Below, one piece after another: positions 31,993 to 42,993 of a stretch of DNA of 64,000 nucleotides; position 1 is the first letter of the stretch; each line of letters opens with the position of its first letter. A program made the position numbers and the translations under genes. Source of the stretch: Trichobilharzia regenti (Eukaryota; Platyhelminthes; Trematoda; Strigeidida; Schistosomatidae); assembly GCA_944472135.2 (NCBI GenBank), contig OX235264.1, positions 95,800,319-95,864,318 of the forward strand, given 5' to 3'. The notes beneath the pieces were generated by a model, which made no database searches, was not told the DNA's origin, and worked only from the letters and a program-made list of their open reading frames with translations.

Positions 31993-32663
31993 ATATCTTC
32001 ACAACAGTCTATCATCCGGCAGCGAATGGTCTAGTGGAAAGATTCCACAGACAACTGAAAAGCTCCCTGATGGCGCAGAATGATACCTCTAAGTGGAGTG
32101 AATACTTACCTTTGATTTTACTTAGTATCCGTTCTACTATCAAAGAAGATTTAGGATGTAGACCGGCTCAACTTGTCTATGGCACCAACCTAACCTTGCC
32201 TGGACAGCTAGTCCCCTCAGCCGATTCCACAGACGTGAACATTGCCGACTTCACTAACCGATTAACTAGACAAATGCTTCAACTTCAACCAACAGTACCT
32301 CGACAATCTACCCGAAGAGATCAGATCAACAAACATCTACAAACTTGCAAATTCGTCTTCATTCGAGTCGACGCCATCAGAAAAGGATTGCAACCTCCAT
32401 ACGAAGGACCCTTTCAAGTTATTAAACGTTCAGACAAACACTTTACAGTGAACAAGAATGGAAGACGAGAGACTGTTTCAATTGATCGAATCAAACCCGC
32501 ATACACCGACAACGACTTCGAATCTACATCGGCAGCCGCGCAATCAAATAATCAAACATCCGATTCCACCCCACCGGCACCAAGTCTTATCCTCCCTCCA
32601 TATCACACACGTAGTGGTCGGCAAATCAGTAAACCGGCTCGCTACGTTCATTTTGAGGACTAA
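31993..32663 (+). pseudogene. CsRn1-type integrase C-terminal end (right copy)
   Basis: Continues the integrase after the gag-only insertion. It holds the HPAANGLVERFH block with the catalytic Glu, then RPAQLVYGTNL and the EGPFQVIKR C-terminal module, and stops at TAA near 32663. In register with the part before the insertion once the insert and one target copy are set aside. Confidence 0.85.
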
Positions 32664-33136
32664 CAAAAGAAAAATAATTAAAAATTATTATTATCTTTTT
32701 CGTTTAGACATTATCATCATGACAGTTAGTATTTCGTCGTAAACTTTGATGTTACTATCATTTATTTATTTATATGTATCTCACCTAAAAAACAGGTATT
32801 GTCCTTTTCAAAAACTATTGATCTTTAATCCATATTTTTTTAAATGTTTCTTTCCCCTCCTTAATTACTGTGTATTTACATATTTTTCTTTATACATTAA
32901 AAATCTATGTTCATGGTTAGTGCAAATTTAAGTGACATGACTTTCTATTTCAATTTTTATTGCTGAACTCATTGTATATGCTTTCAGACTTTACATGATT
33001 CACATACCTTCTCGCGTTTATGCATGTTGTAATATATCCCTATTTTTAACCAAAAATTGCTATTACTATTATTATTTACTTCATAGTTTTACTCATCATT
33101 TTCCGGTGGTCTCTCTGGACCTCTAGGGGGGAGCCG
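32664..33136 (+). other. CsRn1-type 3' untranslated region and polypurine tract
   Basis: AT-rich; ends with CTAGGGGGGAGCCG (polypurine tract) just before the 3' LTR. Confidence 0.6.
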
Positions 33137-33617
33137 TGTGGAGTGCGTAACAATGTGATTGTACACTTTTTGGTTACTTGTATAAATTCGAGATATTGTA
33201 CATAATTTTTGTTTAAAACGCTTCTTGTTGAAATATATATAACTTCCTGGGACAATTGAAAAATACACTCTGCTGTTGGAGACTTCGTATTCTCCCTGGT
33301 CACTTCTGCTTACTTGCTCCACTCACACAGTGTTGTATACTTCGGATTTATTGTAGGAGCCTACTACTCTCAACCGAAGACATTTCTACAACCGGAACAC
33401 AGCAGCTACAGCAGACGCAGTCCAAACAATTAACGTGCCCGTGGATTATATAATTAATTTGTAGCCGAGGAATTAGACTTTATATCCAAGTAATCATTTT
33501 TGTTGCTATAACTCGTCACTGTATTTTTGGTAATATATTGTGATTTAACACTCCACTGACTTGGATTATTACTTTTATATTTGGAATGAAAGTGAACTCT
33601 AATATTAGTCCCATACA
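33137..33617 (+). repeat. CsRn1-type 3' LTR (right copy), complete
   Basis: TGTGGAGTGCG...CCCATACA, 481 bp, followed by AATG (target duplication; CATT in the left arm). Confidence 0.85.
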
Positions 33618-33692
33618 AATGTACTTACGTTTGCTGGCGAAATCGACTTTGGAAGTTGTGAAAATGGTCTGTACTCGAGGAGATTGTTTCAG

Positions 33693-34649
33693 CTAGAAAC
33701 GACTACTTCTGTTCCTCACCGAAGGATTTTTCTGCCGTGGACAGTAACCCTCTTTATGTCCAAAACGGTGACAATTACGGCATTTATGTTTCTTGAAAGG
33801 ACAGAACTTGACAAAATGCCACGAACCACAGTGCCAGCACACTGAAGGAGGTTTAGCTGAATTCTGAGACTGACGTGCTGTGTGCTTAACGGTGATCGGA
33901 GGACTTTTCACTGTGTTAATTGAACCAAATTCAGACGACTGTCGTTTGCACTCCACCATAGCAGTATCGTGCTTCAAGTTGATTAAGCGCAGGCATTCTG
34001 CTGTCACCATTTGTAAAGTCATTTTCGGATCTTGTTCCACGAGTAACAGAAGTCGAGTTTTTATGTCAGTATCTTCTGGGTTCTTCAACCCACAAATAAA
34101 AATCAAACACTTGAACTGATCTGATGTCATTTCGTGTGGTTTGAACCTTTCACATTCCTTGTTCACTTTGCCAGCGTAAGTGACATAATCATCGGAAGGC
34201 ATTTTTGTCAACTGAAAACATTGATACCGAATATTAAACATGGATGACTGTTCACCAAAGATTTGTGATAAAACGGTGACTGTCTCATCGAATGATAACT
34301 CACGTGGGTTCTTGGGCAGAATGAAGTTAACATATCTGTTGTGCTCAACAGTACCAAGTTTTCTTAGTAACAATCGGACTTTGGCAGCATCATCAAACAT
34401 GTAGCATTCAATACGGAAAACGTCTTCGTAATGATTGAAGCATGCATCAAATACGATACCAGATATTGGGTCGTAGTTGAACTCACTGATGGAATTTGAG
34501 ATGCTTTCATATTTGTCTGAATGAGATGTTGATGGAACTTGAATGGGCAGCTTCTGAGTGAGAGCTTCGATTAATTTTAGTTGAGCTGCTTCATTCTGAA
34601 CTTGCTGCTGCTGCAAGATAGATTTGAGATCGTCCAGAGAGATAGACAT
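33693..34649 (-). CDS. Gypsy 1 gag (right arm)
   Basis: 318 aa, identical to the left-arm protein, with the same two zinc knuckles near its C-terminal end and the same in-frame TAG before the protease region. No protease follows: the CsRn1-type element begins at 33617. Confidence 0.85.
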   Translation of the reverse strand: MSISLDDLKSILQQQQVQNEAAQLKLIEALTQKLPIQVPSTSHSDKYESISNSISEFNYDPISGIVFDACFNHYEDVFRIECYMFDDAAKVRLLLRKLGTVEHNRYVNFILPKNPRELSFDETVTVLSQIFGEQSSMFNIRYQCFQLTKMPSDDYVTYAGKVNKECERFKPHEMTSDQFKCLIFICGLKNPEDTDIKTRLLLLVEQDPKMTLQMVTAECLRLINLKHDTAMVECKRQSSEFGSINTVKSPPITVKHTARQSQNSAKPPSVCWHCGSWHFVKFCPFKKHKCRNCHRFGHKEGYCPRQKNPSVRNRSSRF

Positions 34650-34770
34650 TGTAATTGGGTTGTAATTAACACAGTCAAAAATAATCTATAGCTGCGCTGA
34701 ACAGAATAAAACGCGTCGTCGCTTGCTTGTTATAGCTTCAATGAGTTAGGGTAAAACCCCGTCGCCAATT

Positions 34771-35360
34771 TGTTATAACTGTAGGGAATTAAAATGAAGA
34801 CGTTTTCACCTTGTTCTGTCTGCGCCTGAACTAATCTGCCTATCTGCTTGTCGTACCTTCCGATTCAGTGAAGCATGCAAATATCAAAAGACAAAGGCTG
34901 GACTGTGACTGTGTATCGTAGTACAACAACAACGACAAAGAAAGCCATGGTATTTATACATTTTACAACAATATGGACAGCTAACAGCATTTGAAATAAT
35001 TGATCTTAATAGCCAATAACAAAGTGTGTGAGAAATGATAATATACCATATGTGCGAGATTAACAGTCAATAACAAAATGTGTGGGAATGATGATATACC
35101 ATATATGCAAGATTAACAGTCAATACCAAAATGTGTGAGAATGATAATATACCATATATGCAAGATTAACAGTCAATACCAAAATGTGTGAGAATGATAA
35201 TATACCATATATGCAAGATTAACAGTCAATACCAAAATGTGTGAGAATGATAATATACCATATATGCAAGACTAACAGTCAATACCAAAATGTGTGAGAA
35301 TGATAATATACCATATATGCAAGACTAACAGTCAATACCAAAGTATGTGGGATCCTATCA
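34771..35360 (-). repeat. Gypsy 1 5' LTR (right arm)
   Basis: Mirror of 19167-19756, with the same set of about six 53-bp tandem units at 35020-35350. Confidence 0.8.
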
Positions 35361-35934
35361 CCTCCCCCCGTAAAGAGTGTAGGACTTGCTTTTTGGATCT
35401 ATTTGAAAAGGTTTCGGAGCTCTTCTTTGTCGAGTTGACCTTTGCGTGGTACTGGATAGAGTGTGATCTGTGTGTCTGACACATAACTGTCCTTTTACAT
35501 TCGTACGATAATGCAGCAAGAATTTATCGATACCATATATGCAAGATTAACAGTCAATACGAAAATGTGTGAGAATGATAATATACCATATATGCAAAAT
35601 TAACAGTCAATACCAAAATATGTGGGATCCTATCAACACCGGTAAATATAACTGAATCAAGTTTAACCCAATGTTGTGTGAATTCACACGGGAATTTCGT
35701 ACAACTGCTTATACATCAGATTGTCATTATTTTTTTATCATTATTTTTGTTTACAGCTTGGGAGAGATAATTAATAAACTCGTGGAGAAATCTGAAAGCT
35801 CATTTCAAATTGAAGTATGCGCTGAAGATGTCACCTAGTAGGGTGATGAAAGCTTCGCAAATCAACCATCCAGCTCAGAGAACACAACCACATCAAAATC
35901 ATCCACCTGAGCTACAAATTTTCTTTATCATGTT

Positions 35935-36106
35935 TACAGCTTGATTCCACACTGTATTTTTGGTACAAGTATGGAATTTTCAGCATGGATATCGATAGCC
36001 CAAATTTTGCAGGCCGACCATAGATATCAGGTGTGCGTCAGCAAGGGATGAAACCTCGGATTATATGCATGGTCGGCGACAGTCCTAACCACTGTGTATA
36101 TGAGAC
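35935..36106 (-). repeat. tRNA-derived SINE, second family (unit B)
   Basis: Counterpart of 18424-18595. Confidence 0.65.
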
Positions 36107-38020
36107 GCAGTAGCTCACTTCACGACACGTTCAACTTATGAAAGCTTCTCAAGGATGTTTCCGCATTCATTCCACTACATCGCTGACAAACAATGGTTGC
36201 TGTTGAAGTGTTCCTTATTTTGATTTTTCTGTGTAGCTGATTTATATACCACTTTCTAGGAATACACGGCCATCCGACACGTTTACATATCTATGTTACT
36301 TAATTATCGGTCAACACGGTAAATCGCCTTATCACTCAATGCAAAGCATTTCACGAGATTTCACTTATGGATATTAGGTAAGAAATGTGACTGATTTCAG
36401 TGTTACTGGCCCCACTGAACTGGATGGTTTAATGCAGATGATTCAATTAATCTTCCAGACAAAATATTTTTTGTCAAATTAAAGCAGAACTAGTCCTAAT
36501 ATCTCAAAATCAACGAAATAACATTTACTGTAATTTTACGTTTCTTGAGACATTTTTATCAAATTCATCTATAAAAGTAGTACACATTTCGTAACAGTAT
36601 TCCGGGAGAATAATGGAGAAGATGTGTGTGTGTGTGTACGTGGATGATTTTGATGCAGTTGTAGATGGTTGAATTACCAAGCGTTATATCACCATTCACA
36701 ACTTGAAAATAACGGTCTCTTTGCAATTGTGATGTTCTGAGTATTTTGAAATATAAACCGAATGTTTAGCACTGCAGTTTTATTCCAAATCCATCGGTTA
36801 ATTATTCTGTTTTCAGGCAGTTAAGATCAGCAAATTACGAGTGACCACAGTGAATTGGGCTTTATAGGATCCGTGTGTTTGAACATAGTTGGTAATACAA
36901 AACGTAATCGAGTAATTCTGCCTGTCAATGGCGTCACTGTACTTTTGGGTAGGTATTATCTAATTCCGATATAAAGCCAATCATCAGTGTGTGATTCAGA
37001 GAGCCACATAAGAAATACATTTCCCCATGCGCTTGATCACTTGTCAATTCATCATCATCTGTATAATATGGATATCTTATTATTATCTTCAACCACCCGT
37101 ACATACAATTGTACATACGGGTATGTAATGTAGGCAATATTTCCAAACTTGACGATTTTGATGTGACATATTTCCAGTTGAGTAATATTGCCTCAGTGTT
37201 GATTGGTCCGTTATGTGGTGTACGGAAGAGGCTTCGCTTCATTTTGAAGCAGTTCAAATATACTTTGCTCATTCAGTCACGTTCTTATGTGTGAATGCTC
37301 ACTACGCTTTGCTTCATTCTCCAAAAGACCTGGGAGGGGTATTTGGTGGATTTTTGTCAATCCAATCGATGCACACTGAGTCTTCCGATCCATTTGTTAT
37401 CTTGCGTTATTCTCAACAATAAACTCGCCGAAAGGCCTACCACTTATGCAGATAAATATGTCACCCGACATCACGTAAAATATTCCTCTCACCAGAATTC
37501 ACGTCCACAAACGCTGCGATATCATGAAGATAGGCTTTCATTTGTGTGACTGTATCTTGTTTTATAAATGGTGTGGCGAGTGAAATTATTTGCTTGGGAG
37601 CTGCTCTCTTTTACGCAGTTCACCAGTTTTAAAAGCTTGTTGAAATTAACAGATAATCCTAGGGAATATACGGATATATCTTCTAGCATATTTGAATCTC
37701 TTGGAGGCATGCAGAAAGACTCAGAAGATCCCCGTTGTCTCGTTGAAAGCGAAGAACAGACGTATCGCATAATCGTCGAAATGCATCATATGACGGTTCT
37801 TGTAAATTCCGAATCCAAAATTACGCATCTTGAACAATATCACTAGAATTACTACCACTCGACCTGAATCATCACTAACCACACCACTCCATTCATAACA
37901 AAAACACAATAAAAGCAACGCAATCAAATACACACACTGATTTTATTACAATCAAGACTATTTCTGGATTCACAATGGTCGTCTACACAACACGTGATAG
38001 GTAACGTGTGCTTGTATTCA
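36107..38020. other. Unit B region downstream of P1
   Basis: Mirror of 16600-18423. A (GT)n run at about 36624-36637 is expanded relative to unit A. The AATAAA signal of P1 is at about 37942-37947 on the minus strand. No supported gene. Confidence 0.45.
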
Positions 38021-38390
38021 CTAGAAGCTGGCCACCTCCTCGTCAGTCGGAAACAGGAATTTAGGAACGAATTTGCATCCCAACTTGAGCACCGGTGCCA
38101 GTACAGCTCTGATTGTCACTGGGAGCATAGCCAGCATACCATCAGCACCTACACGACGAGAGAACACGTGGAGATTAGGACAGAATGAGAGGAGAGTTAT
38201 TGCAGTTTCGAATGTCACTGTGCATCACAGTGCATCGGCCAACAACCAGTGAACACACTTACCTGGTGTGCAGATGAGAGCGATGAGAATTGTGGTGAAG
38301 ATGAGGAGCGTGAGATTCTGTCAGTGAAGGGAGGAAGCAAGGTAGGAAAGAATGTAAATATGAAGTTAGAAACGGCAGTCTTACCTTCAT
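38021..38390 (-). CDS. P1 secreted peptide gene, unit B copy
   Basis: Exon 1 38390-38385, exon 2 38317-38263, exon 3 38148-38021, all splice sites GT/AG. The predicted protein is identical to the unit A copy. The two exon-3 differences (GAC/GAT and CCG/CCA) are synonymous, while intron 2 carries about ten changes and a length difference. Conserved exons within a drifting intron argue for function. The minus-strand orientation places it divergent from P2(+) at 41341 as in unit A. The plus-strand frames here (37994-38188) are shadows. Confidence 0.82.
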
Positions 38391-38457
38391 TGTTCTTGTC
38401 GATGTTTGACTATTTGTGTGAGTGAGTGAGTTAGTGAGTGAGGTGGAAATCCTCATG

Positions 38458-38465
38458 CTTATATA
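38458..38465 (-). promoter_or_regulatory. TATA box of P1, unit B
   Basis: TATATAAG on the minus strand, same distance from the ATG as in unit A. Confidence 0.65.
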
Positions 38466-40316
38466 GTATTCACTTGTCCAACAATGACTGCATAGATTGA
38501 TTGAAGTGTCGTTGACTAACCTGACTTGTCAATCATATGAATGAATGACCATTTAGTGGTTTCTTCACTTGATATTTTTTCGTGAAACTGATGGACCGGT
38601 GATTTGAGGTTTAGGTGTCTCGATGAAGAGATTACCGAGAATTCTTCTAGTTGAATATTTGTGTGTTGTTATGTGATATTGTGTGTTTCTAATTACCCTG
38701 TTCATGTTTGTTTATGGAAACTGCATCATGCTTTATGATGATTCACCTTAGTGAATTAGAAAGTTTTCTCGTGCGATAAGTGGCTAGTTCGAGCATAATT
38801 TCCGTTGGGTCATCAGGAAGTCAGGAGTGATTCAGCGTATTGACTCTTTGCACGGAATTTATTTCCATGCTGTACAATCGTAATCTCATGTATATAGTTT
38901 TTAGGAAATTTTATCCGGTGAGTGAATTGAACCATAAATAGGAACAAATAAAGTATTAATAGTATGAAATGTAAATACAATGATTGTGGTTATATTCATA
39001 TTAAATATGAAAGGATAAAACAAGTAATGTCATATACACATTAATTCTTAGGATATATAACTGTTGAAAGGGGCGTAAAATTCTGGGAACAATAGGCAAA
39101 TCAAATTTTGCGTAACACGAAGTGAGATTTGATGACACAGTATGTAATAGTACCACAAACTCATTTCAATTGCATTCCATACTATTATTTCATGAAACCA
39201 TACCTTTGTTTCAATAAGTGGATGAGCTGTCGAATCCACATATATTCTCAAAATCTCCCCAAGTGGAAAGCCAGAGTGGCATTGCTTACAATAATGTAAA
39301 TTAGGTGGAAGAGAGGGTACACAGATGCTGCATTATGGTAAGAATGTTGACGTTTCAGTTCCACCTTCTCAGTGGCGCTGGAAGTAGTGCCAGCCTGGTT
39401 GTATCAGCCTAGTAATATTCTGTGAATGTTGGTGGAATGTGAGTGAACGTGTTTGTGGTGACAGTAGAACTATCAGTGTCAGTTGTCACTGTGATGTATG
39501 TAGGGGGAGAGGCTGGTTACTGCGTGTATTTTAGCAGGAGAGGTGTGTTAATCTGTGGATGGATGGATAATGCTGATTGTGTATTTGTGTGTACTGGTGT
39601 ACTGGTGTGTGGATGTTTGTGTGCATTTGTGTATATTTCGGCTGACAAATAATGAGTGTTGTGTATTGATGAAATAGAAGTCGATTTGTTTTCAGTCAGT
39701 GTCGTCAATTATTGAGTGGTGGCGTTATTGTTGAGATTTTGACTTGATTCAATGTTATGGAGAGGAAAGGAGGAGTTCCGCGCATTGTAGGATGGTGATA
39801 ATCAGGATATTAGCGAGAGTTTCTGTCCCTGGGTGAATGTGTGTGAGTATTGGTTACACTGACAATCAAAATGTTGACTGTGGTTTATCACTCAGCCCAG
39901 GCCAGTTTCTCCATACCGACTGTGTGAGAGATGATGATTTCGCTCGCCGTTGTCAATCCGACTGGATGATTAACCAACAAGACTGGCCCCCATGCAATTC
40001 CTGGGTATATGGAAGGCCGGTCAGACCTGGAGCCATACGCATATTATAACTGATAAACACACCTAACAATATGTTAGAACCAGTCAGAAGGCAAGCCTCC
40101 TGCCACTCACTCTGCAATTCATATGAATTTGTCAACTCCATCGAAAATGTCAGTGTCTCTAATCAAAACACTTTTTTCCTTCACGTCCTCTAGTGAAACA
40201 CAGGGCGTCAACCTAGGGCTTGAAGTTTTCGTATCAGTGTTTATTTTTACATGTTGTATTTGCTGGCCTCATTCCCAACCTTTCATCTTTATTAGCATTA
40301 TTTCTGGCTTAGTGAG
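38466..40316. other. Unit B intergenic region between P1 and P2
   Basis: Mirror of the unit A spacer without the Penelope insertion. The join at about 39848-39856 shows the empty target site. Confidence 0.5.
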
Positions 40317-40400
40317 GTAAAGGAGTGCGTCGGCCTGGATCGAAACTCAGATTATGTGCATGGTCGGCGAGCGTACTAACCGCAATGCTACAGACGCCCA
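40170..40400 (-). repeat. tRNA-derived SINE shared with unit A
   Basis: Counterpart of 12072-12303; absent from unit C. Confidence 0.7.
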
Positions 40401-40429
40401 CCCAAGGAGCTATCACTGTATACAAATAT

Positions 40430-41140
40430 CACACTGATTAACACAATATGGAACACGTGCGAAAACATTGATTCATACAGGATCTACATTGGTATACTCA
40501 GTGACTACTTGAAGGAACTACAGTTTCAAATGCATCCTAATTATCCAAATCAATCCTAATAATGATGAAATATATTGGCGAATGAATGGTATATTAACGG
40601 GCTCGTTATTAGGCCCAGTGATTGCAGATTGCTTCATTTCAAAACACCAGAACACATAATTGAAGAAAATGGTTGACGGATTTGGGTTTTACAAAATATA
40701 CGTGGATGTCACTTCCAATATCCTGATTAATGAGGGAATTCGGAGTTTAATCTGGATACTTTCGACAACTGCCACCCTAGAATCCAGTTCACATTCGAGA
40801 AGGAGTTATGCTCAAAACATTTTCTCTACATTCAGCTAACAAGACGTGACCAAGATGGAACACTAAAGAGATCCACCTACAGGAAGCCGACGTGAAGCGA
40901 ACAACTCACTAACTCTCATAGTTCGGTGGCTCCATATGCGACATTCAGCATCACCAGTAAATCAAACCAAAACATCTACAGCATCTGGAACACTAAAAAT
41001 AATGAAGACAGAAAACCACATCGAATATTTCGCCACAAAATCCGTAAAGCGTAAACTAGGGAAACACCCAAAAATTCTCCTCCCAAAATACACCTCACAA
41101 ATAGTTCAAACACGCCGACTGACAACATGGCCTATCTGCT
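40430..41140 (+). pseudogene. Old Penelope-like relic within unit B
   Basis: Counterpart of 11340-12050; its RT block NGILTGSLLGPVIADCF is at about 40587-40640 with frame breaks around it. Confidence 0.55.
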
Positions 41141-41270
41141 ACCCTGTCATATTCAGTCATATAATCATTCACTTCTCAAATCAAATTCAAATGTCACTCA
41201 TACATCAAGAATTCACCTGAAAAGAACCAATGAATTACAGGAAAAACAAGAATCAATTTACCCGATTGGG

Positions 41271-41280
41271 TGTATATATT
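41271..41280 (+). promoter_or_regulatory. TATA box of P2, unit B
   Basis: TGTATATATT, about 68 bp before the ATG at 41341. Confidence 0.55.
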
Positions 41281-41340
41281 TCCAGCTAGAATTCCCGTCA
41301 GCACAATATTCCCAATCACCTCTACCCCAATCAACACAAA

Positions 41341-41845
41341 ATGAAGGTGAGTGTAAAATTCTAGTCAAGTAATTGTCTCTCTCTCTCCCTCTCTCCCTAT
41401 CGGGAAATTCTATCAGTGCATCTTCCTCCTCATCTGCCTAACCGTCCTCGTCAGTCAAACGCAAGGCTTGAGTAAGTTCACGAGATTTGTTGACAGATGA
41501 ATTTATGAATACATCAATGTTCCCATTTCGCGATAATGATGATCTGTTTCTCTTCATTTTTCGCCAACCCCCTCCTCTCTGTAAATCAAAATAATGCCAA
41601 ATCACAATACAAAATACTCAACACAATGCATCACATCCAATGCCACTAATGCACAAATGCACACTTGATTCAACTCAGTTCTCGATAAGATGTTCAACAT
41701 TCTCCCTCCGACATTGAAGAAGCTGGTCAAGAAGGTGGTCCATTGGGCTTGTCCGAATGAGAGGGCACCGAGCGTAGGTGGTGGGGCATCAGATGTGACG
41801 ACTACGAAGAAGGTGACGAAGACGGTGAAAGAATCTCGCAAATAA
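41341..41845 (+). CDS. P2 secreted peptide gene, unit B copy
   Basis: Exon 1 41341-41346 (ATGAAG, donor GTGAGT), exon 2 41417-41471 (55 nt), exon 3 41679-41845 (167 nt, stop TAA). 75 aa: signal peptide to about residue 19 (TVLVSQTQG), then a basic amphipathic helix (LPPTLKKLVKKVVHW), a single mature-part Cys, GGGAS linker and Lys/Thr-rich tail (TTTKKVTKTVKESRK). Intron 1 has a long CT-rich tract (CTCTCTCTCTCC). No canonical AATAAA is seen in the next 200 bp. The net charge is strongly positive, opposite in character to the acidic end of P1. Role unknown. Confidence 0.8.
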
Positions 41846-42734
41846 TCGAACCTCGTCGGGGTCATCATCCAATGTCGGCATATATTTCTGGTCATAATGA
41901 AGCTGAATTGTGCGAACTGCCAACTGTTCAATATTTCAGATATTTTCACATAAATTTAGTTCGTTGCATGCATTGCTTTATTTTCTTGTTGGATGGAATG
42001 CTATCCTAGACGGCACTTGGTGCCGGCCAACATCTTTCTTTGACGGTGTGCAAGCTCTGTAAATAAGTGCATGAATGAATCCGAACTAATACAGTAGGAG
42101 ATAATTGAAAGATCTCAGTCGAGACGTGAAAATCTTTCATAAGGGTACTGTAGAAATCGGAAATGAGGAAGATGGAATGCATACAGGCGACGCTCGTAGA
42201 ATGCATTTGCATACTGCATTGAAAATACCTAGTACAGATGCCTCACTTCCAGAATGTTAGAGTTTCGATAGCCAGAAAAAAGAATCCCGATGTATTTGAA
42301 ACCATCACTGCATTTCGCTTTCTGCCTATTTTACATCATAAATTAGTAGCAGCTGTGTCACAGCTACATTCTTTCTGGTTTGACAGTGCGAACATCTATC
42401 AGTTATACACGAAGCTAAACATCACCAGTGTGACCATAATAATAAATGGGCTTAATCTAAACAGTTTATTTGTTACAGCATGAAATTCTCAGCAAGTTTA
42501 TCACAGAGTTGTTAAAAGAGCGTCGATGCTCTTGTCAATTTCGGCCCTCGTCATGTAGTGGTATTCCACACGAATGGGAACAACTATGTATTAAGAATGA
42601 TACTTAATTATATCTGTGGTGAGAGCTTTCTCCTAGCCAAAATTGGGAGACAGCAATTTACGTCAATGTTTACCTCCCAAATCCTGGTCATGAGAAAAAC
42701 AAGAACAAAGACTTAGCGTGGGCGGATACGATTC
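41846..42734. other. Unit B region downstream of P2
   Basis: Shared with unit C; unit A lacks part of it. Small frames at 42006-42212 (-) and 42238-42483 (+) have partner frames in unit C but no recognised domain. Confidence 0.4.
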
Positions 42735-42935
42735 ACATGTGAGTCGGTGGCACAGTGGTTAGGACTCTCCCCGACCATGCACATGGTCCGAGATTTGATC
42801 CCCCGCCGACACACACCTGATATCTATGGTCGGCCTGCAAAATTTAGGCTACCGATATCACACGCTGAAAATTGCATACTAGTACCAAAAAATACAGTGT
42901 GGAATCAAGCTGTAATCAAAAATAAAATAAATATA
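42735..42935 (+). repeat. tRNA-derived SINE shared with unit C
   Basis: Head GTGGCACAGTGGTTAGGACT, B-box-like GATTTGATCC, tail GTAATCAAAAATAAAATAAA. Unit A has an empty site at about 10290. Confidence 0.7.
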
Positions 42936-42993
42936 TGATCTGACCATGAAAGGGAAGGCCACAAAGAGATGACAGAATAAATTTCAGCGGGAG

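Larger units (their letters stand above)
26395..33617 (+). mobile_element. CsRn1/Kabuki-type gypsy retrotransposon (right copy)
   Basis: Contains a 5' LTR missing its first part (26395-26694), a primer site (26702-26717), gag, protease, RT-RNase H-integrase, a polypurine tract and a complete 3' LTR. A gag-only element (30161-31987) interrupts integrase with a GAAAC target duplication. The CWYH-start gag finger and primer site fit the CsRn1 clade, which includes schistosome Boudicca. Family naming is an inference. Confidence 0.85.
33618..35635 (-). mobile_element. Gypsy element 1, 5' half (right arm)
   Basis: Mirror of 18892-20909. It holds gag, primer site, the LTR with tandem repeats (34771-35360), and the integrase-tail plus LTR-start fragment (35361-35635). 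It is bordered by ACACC (GGTGT on the element strand) at 35636-35640. The 3' half seen in the left arm is missing here. Confidence 0.85.

Noticed and set aside
42238..42483. 81-codon frame in unit B with a partner in unit C
   Set aside because: Starts differ between copies, unit A lacks the region, and no domain is recognised.
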